From: Candidatus Poseidoniaceae archaeon
Lineage (GTDB): Archaea > Thermoplasmatota > Poseidoniia > Poseidoniales > Poseidoniaceae
DNA length: 54,382 bases
Reading direction: 5' to 3'
NCBI GenBank assembly: GCA_949372655.1
Contig: CASIAI010000007.1
Coordinates: forward strand, 1 to 54,382
This document shows positions 43,659-50,972 of the stretch, one piece after another. The number at the start of each line of letters is the position of its first letter. Within the stretch, counting starts at the first letter, position 1. The notes under the pieces are model-generated. The model saw only the letters and a program-made list of their open reading frames with translations, was not told the origin of the DNA and did no database searches. The translations under genes and the position numbers were made by a program.

Positions 43659-44891
43659 ATGTCAGAAGAACATATTCAACGAGTCGCGCCATTAGAAAGT
43701 CGTCTACTTCTTGCCAAAATGGAAATAGACGATGATGACCAAGATGTTGTATTTGTCTCCATTGAAATTTCAAATGAAGCATCTATACCCGTAGGTGGAC
43801 TGGATATTTTTATCCAGACAAGTGATAAAAAGAAAGTTGAATCAGATGAAGGTATTTCTTCAATTGGACCAGGACTTACTCGGAAATTTAGTTTCGAATT
43901 CCCATTAGAAAATGGCGATTGGACTTTCATGATTAGATCGGGCAATATTAGCCTTGATTTAGGACCATATGATTTCGATTTCACATTTGAAGCCGATAAA
44001 GATAGAGTCACTAAAAACTCAATTGGAGCTGGAATGTTCTCGAATGCCTTTGTTTCAGACTTAGATGACTTTGGTAGCACTGAAGAAAGAGGTATTATCG
44101 ATGCTTCAGAAATTAAGATGACTGAATATTTTGGCGAAAATTCTGCTGGAGGGGCCACTGCAATTTCAGTAGGTAGTGTCTCAGAACAAATCGAAGATAG
44201 TGAAGATTCGCTTAGAGTGCCCCCTTGGCAATCAAAAGACCCTCTACTTTCCCCTCCAATTCCACCTGTTAAACAAGAACTTACACCAATTCCTAAACCT
44301 ATCGAATCATTAAATGTTCAATCAGGAGAGTTAGATTCCAAAACTGAAAAATCAAATTCTGGCGATTTGTTATCGTTTTCAAAATCTCTTGATGGAAGTC
44401 CGGAGCAACCCACAAGTGAATCAATGGCTGAAGTAGGCACTAAATCGGTTTTGACTGCTACATCTCCTCCTCCATTACCCCCCAAATCTCCTAAGAATGA
44501 AGAGGAATCATTGAGTCAATCAGTTCCAACTATTGAGCCGTTAGCAGCACCTCCTGCCCCTTCGGAACCACCTAAAGATTCTACAAAATCAAAACCAGTT
44601 TCTAGCCCACCTTCCGGGCCACCTTCTACGGTCCGCCTTCTGGTCCGCCTTCTGGTCCGCCTTCTGGTCCGCCTTCCTGGCCCACCTTCCGGGCCACCTT
44701 CTGGTCCGCCTTCTGGTCCGCCTTCTGGTCCGCCTTCTGGTCCGCCTTCTGGCCCACCTTCCGGCCCACCTTCTGGTCCGCCTACCGACTCTCCAAAACC
44801 AAAACCTCCACCTGGGCCTCCATCCAAAAAACCGAAAAAGCCTCCACATGGACCTCCGGGTTCAAAAAAACCACCTCGGCCCCAAATATGA
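43659..44891 (+). CDS. Protein with Ig-like N-domain and PSGP-repeat tail
   Basis: A 410-residue protein without signal peptide. Residues 15-105 are a beta-sandwich-like region (VVFVSIEISNEASIPVGGLD, GPGLTRKFSFEF) resembling the CARDB/Ig-like pattern. From about 150 the chain is low-complexity and Pro/Ser/Lys-rich. A repeat of P-S-G-P units (12 bp each) fills residues 317-375. Within it, a stretch VRLLVRLLVRLLVRL is the same DNA repeat read in another frame, because two insertions of 2 and 1 bases offset each other. The final residues are basic (KKPKKPPHGPPGSKKPPRPQ). The protein probably binds a partner through the Pro tail. Confidence 0.7.
   Translation: MSEEHIQRVAPLESRLLLAKMEIDDDDQDVVFVSIEISNEASIPVGGLDIFIQTSDKKKVESDEGISSIGPGLTRKFSFEFPLENGDWTFMIRSGNISLDLGPYDFDFTFEADKDRVTKNSIGAGMFSNAFVSDLDDFGSTEERGIIDASEIKMTEYFGENSAGGATAISVGSVSEQIEDSEDSLRVPPWQSKDPLLSPPIPPVKQELTPIPKPIESLNVQSGELDSKTEKSNSGDLLSFSKSLDGSPEQPTSESMAEVGTKSVLTATSPPPLPPKSPKNEEESLSQSVPTIEPLAAPPAPSEPPKDSTKSKPVSSPPSGPPSTVRLLVRLLVRLLVRLPGPPSGPPSGPPSGPPSGPPSGPPSGPPSGPPSGPPTDSPKPKPPPGPPSKKPKKPPHGPPGSKKPPRPQI
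44606..44783 (+). repeat. 12-bp coding microsatellite (PSGP) with a compensated double frameshift
   Basis: Units of the CCTTCTGGTCCG type repeat about 14 times. An extra AC near 44628 and an extra C near 44675 shift the frame by +2 and then +1, restoring it. Within that window the reading is TVRLLVRLLVRL in place of PSGP. The units also vary in their third positions (TCC/TCT, GGG/GGT). Confidence 0.85.
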
Positions 44892-44906
44892 ACAATAGGT
44901 GAGTAA

Positions 44907-45176
44907 ATGAGTGAAGGTTTTGTAATGGAACTTTGCGGCAATCGTGCTGCATGGCAAATCGAACTTAATGGAATAGATAGTATAGACCTAGAAACTGTTG
45001 GTAATAGAATCGAAACTGCAGGCTATGAAGTAGGAATTAGAAATCGTTTATGTTGGACATTCACCGGTCCATGCGACCTTACGTTATACCCTAGCGGAAA
45101 GTTATTGGTAAAAACTGAGAGTAAAGAACTAGCTGCTGAAGTTGCAAAAAAACATGTGACTGAATGGTCTTGTTAA
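44907..45176 (+). CDS. Small hypothetical protein
   Basis: An 89-residue protein of unknown function. The predicted order is strand, helix, strand (MELCGNRAAWQIELNG, LETVGNRIETAGYEVGIR), then CWTFTGPCDLTLYPSGKLLV and a final helix (SKELAAEVAKKHVTEW). This pattern, with SGKLLVKTESKELAAE, resembles half of the TBP or a similar alpha/beta RNA-binding module, but it is only a similarity. ATG 44907 gives the longest protein; ATG 44925 is a second choice. The Sua5 gene follows after 13 bases, so cotranscription with translation-related genes is likely. Confidence 0.6.
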   Translation: MSEGFVMELCGNRAAWQIELNGIDSIDLETVGNRIETAGYEVGIRNRLCWTFTGPCDLTLYPSGKLLVKTESKELAAEVAKKHVTEWSC

Positions 45177-45189
45177 CGAAAGTGAGAAT

Positions 45190-45798
45190 ATGGTTGTAAT
45201 ATCTAAGCGATTATGCCAACTTCTAGAAGATGGCGGAGTTGTTGCTTATCCTACTTCGACGCTGCCGGGATTAGGCTGCCTGCTAACAAAAGAAGGCTTA
45301 GACGCTCTTTACGAAATTAAAAACCGACCTTTAGATCAGCCTGTAAGTATAGGAGTCGCCTCGTTAAATCAGGCAGAAGATTTAGTTGAGATACCTAAAT
45401 TTGCTAGAACCTTACTAGATAATTTCCCTCTTGGCAGTATCACGCTTATTCTAGATGCTAAGTATATGCTTGATACTAGATTGGGCGGTAAAAGAGCCGC
45501 AGTACGTGTTTTTTCCGACCCAGTGGCAATTAAACTAGCCGAACTGGTTGGACCGATTACTGCTACTAGTGCGAACCCAAGCGGAGTTAAACCGATTAAC
45601 AATGTTTCATTAGCGGCTAAATCGCTCAACCTTGGAGATGAATCTGTATTAGAAGGGACGTGTCCTGGGGGCGAGGGTAGCACTATTGCATCAATAGAGA
45701 AAAATCCATTAGAAAAGCATGGATTTTCGGTAACCATTATGAGAGAGGGCGTAGTACCTCGAGCAGACGTGATGTCATGGATGATGAAAATGCGCTAA
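45190..45798 (+). CDS. L-threonylcarbamoyladenylate synthase (Sua5/YrdC family)
   Basis: An enzyme for the first step of the t6A modification of tRNA: ATP, threonine and bicarbonate give threonylcarbamoyl-AMP. The YrdC fold carries the early motif GGVVAYPTSTLPGLGC, the substrate Lys-containing region EIKNRPLDQPVSIGVASL, then GKRAAVRVFSDPVAIKL and GPITATSANPSG. It is short (202 residues) and lacks the C-terminal Sua5 domain present in some archaea. The gene overlaps the methionine aminopeptidase start by 22 bases, and the two are probably cotranscribed. Confidence 0.92.
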   Translation: MVVISKRLCQLLEDGGVVAYPTSTLPGLGCLLTKEGLDALYEIKNRPLDQPVSIGVASLNQAEDLVEIPKFARTLLDNFPLGSITLILDAKYMLDTRLGGKRAAVRVFSDPVAIKLAELVGPITATSANPSGVKPINNVSLAAKSLNLGDESVLEGTCPGGEGSTIASIEKNPLEKHGFSVTIMREGVVPRADVMSWMMKMR

Positions 45799-46790
45799 AG
45801 TACTGGCGTGATGCGGGCCACGTTGCTCGTAGAACTCTAGAAGCGATGAAAGAAAAAATTGTACCCGGTGCAACATTTCATGAAATCATTGAAGCCGCTG
45901 AAAGGTTCATTCATAGGCATGGCGGTAAGCCTGCATTCCCTGGAACCATTGCAGTTAACGATATGGCTGCCCACTTCACTACCGATCATAACATATCTCC
46001 TGTACAGGAATGGGATGGTGACATGACTTTGAGTAAAGGAGATTGTGTCAAAATCGATTATGGAGTACATATCAAAGGTCACATAGGAGATAATGCCTTG
46101 ACAATTGAGGTAGGGAATTCGAATAATCATACAGACCAAATTAAAGCTGCGAAAGAAGCACGTGATGCTGCCGTTGAGATGATGCACCCCGGCACTCCTT
46201 GGTACAAAGTGGGCGCTGCTGCTGCTCAACCTTCACTCGATGCTGGCTTCCAGCCGATTAGAAATCTATGCGGCCATCAACTCAAACCTTGGGAGTTGCA
46301 TGCTGGGGTATCAGTTCCATCATATGCTTGTGGACCTGATAATCGTGGATTCAAAGGAGTCGTGGAAGAAGGTTCTGTTTATGCTATTGAACCATTTAAC
46401 ACAACTGGGAAGTCTGGAATGATCAAAAACCTAGGCGACTCAAATTCATCCAATATATACAGACTTACAGGAATTACAACTTCTCGCAAAGCAAGAGCTA
46501 AGGGTCAACTAAAACCCTTAGGAGCGCAACTTGCTAGAAATCTTGAGGAAAGATACTCAACTTTACCATTTGCTGAAAGGTGGGCTTTCCCAATGCTAGA
46601 GAAACCATTCCCTGAATCGGATGAGGCTAGTCGTCAAAGTAAGTGGAATGCCCTGATAAAGAAATTGATTAGTATTCGATTCCTAGAAACTTATCATGTT
46701 TTATCTTGTGCTGATGGCGGCAATATTTGTCAATTTGAGCATACTGTCTTTGTCACAGATGGTGGGCCTGAAATCTTAACAGTAGAGTGA
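45777..46790 (+). CDS. map: Methionine aminopeptidase, type II
   Basis: Removes the initiator methionine from nascent proteins. It is a pita-bread metallopeptidase with the ligands visible: Asp in KIDYGVHIKGHIGDNAL (two Asp), His in LCGHQLKPWELHAG, Glu in VYAIEPF, and Glu in ICQFEHTVFV. A typical insertion between the last two ligands (about residues 230-310) marks the type II enzyme found in archaea and eukaryotes. ATG 45777 lies inside the Sua5 gene. The 337-residue length is within the family range. The next gene on the strand is the pilin 400 bases later. Confidence 0.95.
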   Translation: MDDENALKYWRDAGHVARRTLEAMKEKIVPGATFHEIIEAAERFIHRHGGKPAFPGTIAVNDMAAHFTTDHNISPVQEWDGDMTLSKGDCVKIDYGVHIKGHIGDNALTIEVGNSNNHTDQIKAAKEARDAAVEMMHPGTPWYKVGAAAAQPSLDAGFQPIRNLCGHQLKPWELHAGVSVPSYACGPDNRGFKGVVEEGSVYAIEPFNTTGKSGMIKNLGDSNSSNIYRLTGITTSRKARAKGQLKPLGAQLARNLEERYSTLPFAERWAFPMLEKPFPESDEASRQSKWNALIKKLISIRFLETYHVLSCADGGNICQFEHTVFVTDGGPEILTVE

Positions 46791-47191
46791 AAAATAACAT
46801 TGCTTGGTTTTTGGATAAAACTGGTATTAGTTGTTTAATCGCTATTTAATGGATTTTAAGCGTGATAATCAATATAAACTGTCAACCCTTGGTTTGTAGT
46901 GAACGGGGCTGTAGAAGTTCTGTTGAGTGCATCCCATCCCCTCTGCGTTACTCTCACCCTGTTCACTTTTATTCCACATTTAGCCGCGAGGCTGGATTAT
47001 CTGATATTTTTTTGTTACTTTTCCAGTTACAAACCATTCGCTCCAATCGACCGGCCAAAAAATAACATCTGACATAAGCGCGCAGTGTAGCGGTTTACAG
47101 GCTAATTTCGGACATCTATCGGCACCAAGGTTATATATGACGCCGTTGGTGGAAGAAATACTCCCGGCAACGGGTATGGAGGACAAAAAAT
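46791..47191 (+). other. Long noncoding stretch: candidate structured RNA and pilin leader
   Basis: This 400-base gap is the longest gene-free stretch in the window. It contains a TATA-like ATATAAA near 46871 and a strong long-range helix. GTGAACGGGG (46899-46908) pairs with CCCTGTTCAC (46957-46966), ten pairs with one G-U, enclosing 48 bases. AGCC-GCGA-GGCT (46982-46993) forms a GNRA hairpin, and a T run follows at 47007-47014. The second half carries the pilin promoter. Whether it is a small RNA or a leader is not decided. Confidence 0.35.
47131..47139 (+). promoter_or_regulatory. TATA box of the pilin gene
   Basis: TTATATATG at 47131-47139 is a good archaeal TATA element, preceded by the purine-rich CCAAGG (possible BRE). 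The transcript would begin near 47160, and GGAGG at 47178-47182 is nine bases before the ATG at 47192. This is one of the cleanest promoter-plus-ribosome-site sets in the window, consistent with a strongly expressed gene. Confidence 0.65.
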
Positions 47192-47668
47192 ATGAAAAAT
47201 GAAACAAGAAATGATGAAGCAGTAAGCCCAGTCATTGCAACTATCTTGATGGTTGCAATTACTGTTGTATTGGCCGGTGTACTATACGTATGGGCCGCTA
47301 ACCTAGCAGAAAGTAACACAAACGGAGACCTAGCGCTCTACTCCTTTAGCGGAGCAGATGCACCAGCGGCTACCGGAGTACTAGTTACTATGTCTCAAGG
47401 TGGAGACGCAAACTTTGCAAGCCTAGATATCAAGGTATCTATCAACGGCGGACAAGGTGCTAACTGTGACGCAACTTGCTACACTGAAGCAGGAACTGCT
47501 GACCAAGCCTGGACAACAGGTGAAGATCTAGCTATTGCTGCTGACTGTGGACAAGATGCTGCAGGAGCTGACATCGACCAATGTACTGTAACAGTGACTG
47601 TTTTCGACAACCGTGAAAACAAGCAAATCGGAAACGATGTTTCAGTCGCAATGGACGAAACTGCTTGA
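47192..47668 (+). CDS. Archaeal type IV pilin (class III signal peptide)
   Basis: A 158-residue pilin. The N-terminus is MKNETRNDEAVSPVIATILM, the archaeal prepilin pattern with a short charged leader cut just before the hydrophobic segment and the conserved SPVIATILMVAIT helix that packs inside the filament. The exposed part, from about residue 45, is beta-rich with four cysteines (NCDATC, DCGQDAAGADIDQC) likely to form two disulfides. Codon choice is more GC-rich and uniform than in its neighbours, as for abundant proteins. It is processed by a PibD/EppA-type peptidase and assembled by FlaI/FlaJ-like machinery, whose genes are not here. It is followed by a strong terminator. Confidence 0.88.
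   Translation: MKNETRNDEAVSPVIATILMVAITVVLAGVLYVWAANLAESNTNGDLALYSFSGADAPAATGVLVTMSQGGDANFASLDIKVSINGGQGANCDATCYTEAGTADQAWTTGEDLAIAADCGQDAAGADIDQCTVTVTVFDNRENKQIGNDVSVAMDETA
47339..47661 (+). repeat. 323-bp duplicated segment, copy A (pilin exposed domain)
   Basis: Bases 47339-47661 recur at 48316-48638 (offset 977) with only three mismatches, at 47616, 47620 and 47621 (GAA AAC AAG against GCA AAT CAG). This covers pilin residues 50-157 and ends 4 codons before the pilin stop. Synonymous sites are identical elsewhere. Confidence 0.97.
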
Positions 47669-47720
47669 AGTTTAATACTTTGAACTGAATATCAATTAAT
47701 GTATTCTGCGGAATGCAACT

Positions 47721-47759
47721 GCCCCTCCGGAGACTTCGGTCTTCGGGGGGGCTTTTTTT
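47721..47759 (+). terminator. Pilin transcription terminator
   Basis: GCCCCTCCGGAGAC-TTCG-GTCTTCGGGGGGGC is a stable 14-pair stem (two G-U pairs) with a UUCG loop, followed by seven T at 47753-47759. Its strength suits a highly transcribed gene. It separates the pilin from the lipoprotein gene. Confidence 0.85.
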
Positions 47760-47811
47760 AATTTAAAATAAAATAATTAGTGTATAGATTATTTACCGTC
47801 TCTCTAAACAG

Positions 47812-48675
47812 ATGACTATGAAGAAAGTAAGCTCGATAATTTTCATTTTGATAATATTAACCCCTATGACTGGTTGTATTGAAGATGAACCCTCTGCTCA
47901 GCCATCTGAAGAAAATCAGCAACCTGTTATTTATGGTACAATTCATTTAGAGCATTTCTTTGACAACACCACAAACCTCACTCACGATTATTCTCTTTGG
48001 ATTGCAGCTATGGCATTAGATTATGACGGTGTGATTGAACAATTCGGCATTGATGTCGATTCAGATGGCGTTATTGACTATAATGCCTCGAACTCGTCAA
48101 CCTATCATCATCAACTAATTACTAATGAAAATGAATGGATGAACCCAGTCCCGTGGAGTAAATTCAATAACAATAATATTGACTTCTGTCAACAATGGAT
48201 TTCAATTATTGCTATAGATGACAAAGGCGATAGAGATGTTCAACCATTCAGTATAGAATTTGTTTGGGATGACCAGGTGCAAATGTGCCTAGAACCTATT
48301 AGAAATTTAGAAATGTACTCCTTTAGCGGAGCAGATGCACCAGCGGCTACCGGAGTACTAGTTACTATGTCTCAAGGTGGAGACGCAAACTTTGCAAGCC
48401 TAGATATCAAGGTATCTATCAACGGCGGACAAGGTGCTAACTGTGACGCAACTTGCTACACTGAAGCAGGAACTGCTGACCAAGCCTGGACAACAGGTGA
48501 AGATCTAGCTATTGCTGCTGACTGTGGACAAGATGCTGCAGGAGCTGACATCGACCAATGTACTGTAACAGTGACTGTTTTCGACAACCGTGCAAATCAG
48601 CAAATCGGAAACGATGTTTCAGTCGCAATGGACGAAACAGTCTTAATACGACCTATGGAATTTAATTTTGATTAG
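47812..48675 (+). CDS. Lipoprotein fused to a copy of the pilin exposed domain
   Basis: A 287-residue exported lipoprotein. The signal peptide ends in a lipobox (ILTPMTGCIEDE). Residues about 25-165 form a separate domain of unknown family (IHLEHFFDNTTNLTHDYSLW, then DVDSDGVIDYNAS). Residues 169-276 repeat the pilin exposed domain (YSFSGADAPAATGVLVTMSQ) with two substitutions (E to A and K to Q). The N-terminal part is AT-rich like ordinary genes here, whereas the C-part keeps the pilin's codon choice, so the copying ran from pilin to lipoprotein. There is no pilin helix, so it cannot enter the filament in the usual way. The 3' end overlaps the GT2 gene by 14 bases. Confidence 0.85.
   Translation: MTMKKVSSIIFILIILTPMTGCIEDEPSAQPSEENQQPVIYGTIHLEHFFDNTTNLTHDYSLWIAAMALDYDGVIEQFGIDVDSDGVIDYNASNSSTYHHQLITNENEWMNPVPWSKFNNNNIDFCQQWISIIAIDDKGDRDVQPFSIEFVWDDQVQMCLEPIRNLEMYSFSGADAPAATGVLVTMSQGGDANFASLDIKVSINGGQGANCDATCYTEAGTADQAWTTGEDLAIAADCGQDAAGADIDQCTVTVTVFDNRANQQIGNDVSVAMDETVLIRPMEFNFD
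48316..48638 (+). repeat. 323-bp duplicated segment, copy B (lipoprotein C-domain)
   Basis: In-frame copy of 47339-47661, 320 of 323 bases identical. The boundaries are sharp: sequence upstream (lipoprotein N-domain) and downstream (TCTTAATACG) bears no relation to the pilin's flanks. Confidence 0.97.
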
Positions 48676-49876
48676 AAATTATATCTCTGGTGTCTGAGTG
48701 TTGTTCCCACATATGCGAGGATTTGCCTCTAAAAGAATTGATTCTTGCAATCAATAGGTATTCTAAACCTGTCAGAATCGTTCCTATCTTGCCCAGTAAT
48801 GGTAACCGTATACCTTGTCTAATACAGAGCCAGGAGGCGAGGCAAAATAACTCTACAGCCCCTAAAGATGCATGAACTGCAGCTTCGAGGCCTGTAGGCA
48901 TACCCGTTAAACTAACCATTGCCCACCTTGATAATGCTGAAATTCCAACCCCAAAGGCTAGAATTGGTGAATAATTATGCATATAGTGCTGAGAAGTGAA
49001 CACTTTCCTGAACTGCCCTGTATCGCGTAATTTTGGATTACTCTTCTGTCGCCTCAATAACCTCTGTAATCCTTGACCTCTCCTTATCTTCTGCCTTCTC
49101 TGGCCTTCAATAGTAGGAGGGGCTACATCTTCAAAAGAAGCCTTATCATCAAATATGCTACGTAAACCACCCATTCTAACAGCTGTAGCAATTTGAGCAT
49201 CATCTGCATTAGAATTAAGATCGAGTATGGATAAGTCTAGTGCTTTAGACCTCCACATCATACAAGAACCTTCTAAAAATGGCGTACTATCCAAGTTTGA
49301 CTCCCCTTGACGAATCAATTCAAACATACTTCGATATTGTTGTTCTTCGCCAGTACTTTGACTTCGAATCGCTCGGGCACCAACTGCACCTATGCTTTGG
49401 TTAGAAAACCAACCATACATCCGCTCAGTAGTACCTTCCGAAATAGTTGCATCAGCATCAGTCATCAGTATTAGACCGTCGGAGTTTGAATCTTGTAAGT
49501 GCCTTAATGCTTGATGAACCGCAGTTGTTTTCCCCAACCTTGATTTCATCTCTATCAGTTCTGTAGACTGAAAAGTTGAACTGTTTTGCTTAATCCAGTT
49601 TTTGACCAAATCAACTGAATCATCGGTTGAGGCTGAATCAATTACTAACAAAGAGCATGGAATTGTAATATTTTTTGATAAATTATCTAATTTATGATTA
49701 ATTATCTTTGATTCATTCCATATTGGTAAAAGAATAGTCAATGGATTATTAGGGGCCTCTTTTGGATACTGTAAGGGTTTTTTCAACCACCTAGATACGG
49801 ATACTCTATGCTTTAAGAATGGGAAAAATGCTAGTGTCCCAAGGACTGCCTCTACAATAACTGGACCCCACACCAT
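48662..49876 (-). CDS. Glycosyltransferase family 2, membrane-bound
   Basis: A GT-A-fold enzyme of 404 residues. Motifs include ILLPIWNESKIINHKL, LLVIDSASTDDSVDLV, MTDADATISEGTTERM (the DxD metal motif), FLEGSCMMWRSKAL, NADDAQIATAV (catalytic Asp) and RRGQGLQRLLRR, the QxxRW-like position. Hydrophobic segments at the N-terminus and at about 290-380 place it in the membrane, as in processive or dolichol-dependent enzymes. It probably adds sugars to a lipid carrier for surface glycan. The 3' end meets the lipoprotein gene tail to tail, and it lies beside three GT4 genes. Confidence 0.88.
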   Translation of the reverse strand: MVWGPVIVEAVLGTLAFFPFLKHRVSVSRWLKKPLQYPKEAPNNPLTILLPIWNESKIINHKLDNLSKNITIPCSLLVIDSASTDDSVDLVKNWIKQNSSTFQSTELIEMKSRLGKTTAVHQALRHLQDSNSDGLILMTDADATISEGTTERMYGWFSNQSIGAVGARAIRSQSTGEEQQYRSMFELIRQGESNLDSTPFLEGSCMMWRSKALDLSILDLNSNADDAQIATAVRMGGLRSIFDDKASFEDVAPPTIEGQRRQKIRRGQGLQRLLRRQKSNPKLRDTGQFRKVFTSQHYMHNYSPILAFGVGISALSRWAMVSLTGMPTGLEAAVHASLGAVELFCLASWLCIRQGIRLPLLGKIGTILTGLEYLLIARINSFRGKSSHMWEQHSDTRDIISNQN

Positions 49877-49979
49877 ACCACTGCCAAAACCTTTCCAATT
49901 TTGATTCCTTGCCTAAAACAAATTAAATGAACGTGGTTTTAACCACTATACTCTTCATCCCGTAGCCTTTGGTAGGTAT

Positions 49980-50972
49980 ATGCGAAGGGTGCTCCATATC
50001 GGTCCTTGTGATACACCAGGGGGTATGTCCAAGGTAATGCACATCTTAGCGGAAAATTCACCAGACGGATGGATTGCTGATTTATTACCAAGCCACAAAG
50101 TGGGAAATCCTATTTCTAAGTGGTTGGCATACAGAAGAGCGATGAAAAATTTACGTAGAATGCTCTTATCTGAAAAGAAATTAGTAGACCTTGTACACAT
50201 TCATACTGCTGCTGATTGGTCTTGGAGAAGAAAAAAGAGATTTGTTAAATTAGCAAGTAAGTATTCTATACCTTGTATAATTCATATCCACAGTGGTAAA
50301 TTTGAGACTTGGCTATCTTCACCCAGTTCAAAAAGGGCTGTTGAAATTCGTAATTTTATAAATCAAACCAACTCTAGTATAGTAGTTTTGAATAATGATT
50401 GGAAAAAAAAATTACAACCTTACCTAGGCTATTGTCATGTGATTTATAATCCAGTTGACCCTAAGATTACTCCAGATAGTAATGTTAAGCGTGATAAAAT
50501 GCATTTACTACTTCTTGGTAGAAAAGACCCTGTTAAAGGTCATGACTTTGCCATTAAATTAGGACAAAATTTACGCTCAATAATGCCGGAATTAAAATTA
50601 TCTATGACCGGAATAGAGCATAGTGGGAATGAGTGGATAGATGCAAAAGGATGGATTGGTGAACAAGAAAAACTAGAACTACTAAGAAAGGCCTCATTAT
50701 TGATTGTTCCTTCAGCATATGAGGGACAACCCCTTGCGATATTGGAAGCAATTGCATGTGGGCTTCCATGTTTGGCCAGCGATAGAATTAGTGAATTACC
50801 AGAGGTCGTAGATATCGCTGAGTATCAAAACCTTGAGCAATGGACTTCTAAAATAAAAGAAATATTTTCTAGCGATATCGATGTCAATGAATTGATTTCT
50901 GCTTCTGAACAATTTAATATTGAAGAAGTAAGCAAGAAATGGAAAAGGGTTTATGATAATCAATTTAACTGA
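49980..50972 (+). CDS. Glycosyltransferase family 4 (GT-B)
   Basis: A retaining GT-B glycosyltransferase of 330 residues. The N-lobe begins RRVLHIGPCDTPGGMSKVMH, with the usual Gly-Gly turn. The C-lobe holds HLLLLGRKDPVKGHDFAIKL and VPSAYEGQPLAILEAIACGLP, the E-x7-E signature for nucleotide-sugar binding. No membrane segment is seen. It is the only plus-strand enzyme in the glycan cluster and overlaps the convergent GT4 gene by 13 bases. The sugar donor cannot be named from sequence. Confidence 0.9.
   Translation: MRRVLHIGPCDTPGGMSKVMHILAENSPDGWIADLLPSHKVGNPISKWLAYRRAMKNLRRMLLSEKKLVDLVHIHTAADWSWRRKKRFVKLASKYSIPCIIHIHSGKFETWLSSPSSKRAVEIRNFINQTNSSIVVLNNDWKKKLQPYLGYCHVIYNPVDPKITPDSNVKRDKMHLLLLGRKDPVKGHDFAIKLGQNLRSIMPELKLSMTGIEHSGNEWIDAKGWIGEQEKLELLRKASLLIVPSAYEGQPLAILEAIACGLPCLASDRISELPEVVDIAEYQNLEQWTSKIKEIFSSDIDVNELISASEQFNIEEVSKKWKRVYDNQFN

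Noticed and set aside
44516-44941. Minus-strand frame with GGPEGGPEGG repeats
   Set aside because: Mirror of the PSGP microsatellite. The plus-strand gene continues with sensible sequence on both sides, this one does not.
46862-47065. 67-residue frame in the map/pilin spacer
   Set aside because: Composition is random, no ribosome site, no recognisable protein pattern; the stretch fits structured RNA better.
47339-48638. The duplicated pilin domain considered as an insertion sequence or transposon
   Set aside because: No transposase, terminal inverted repeats or target duplication flank either copy; the boundaries match protein domains.
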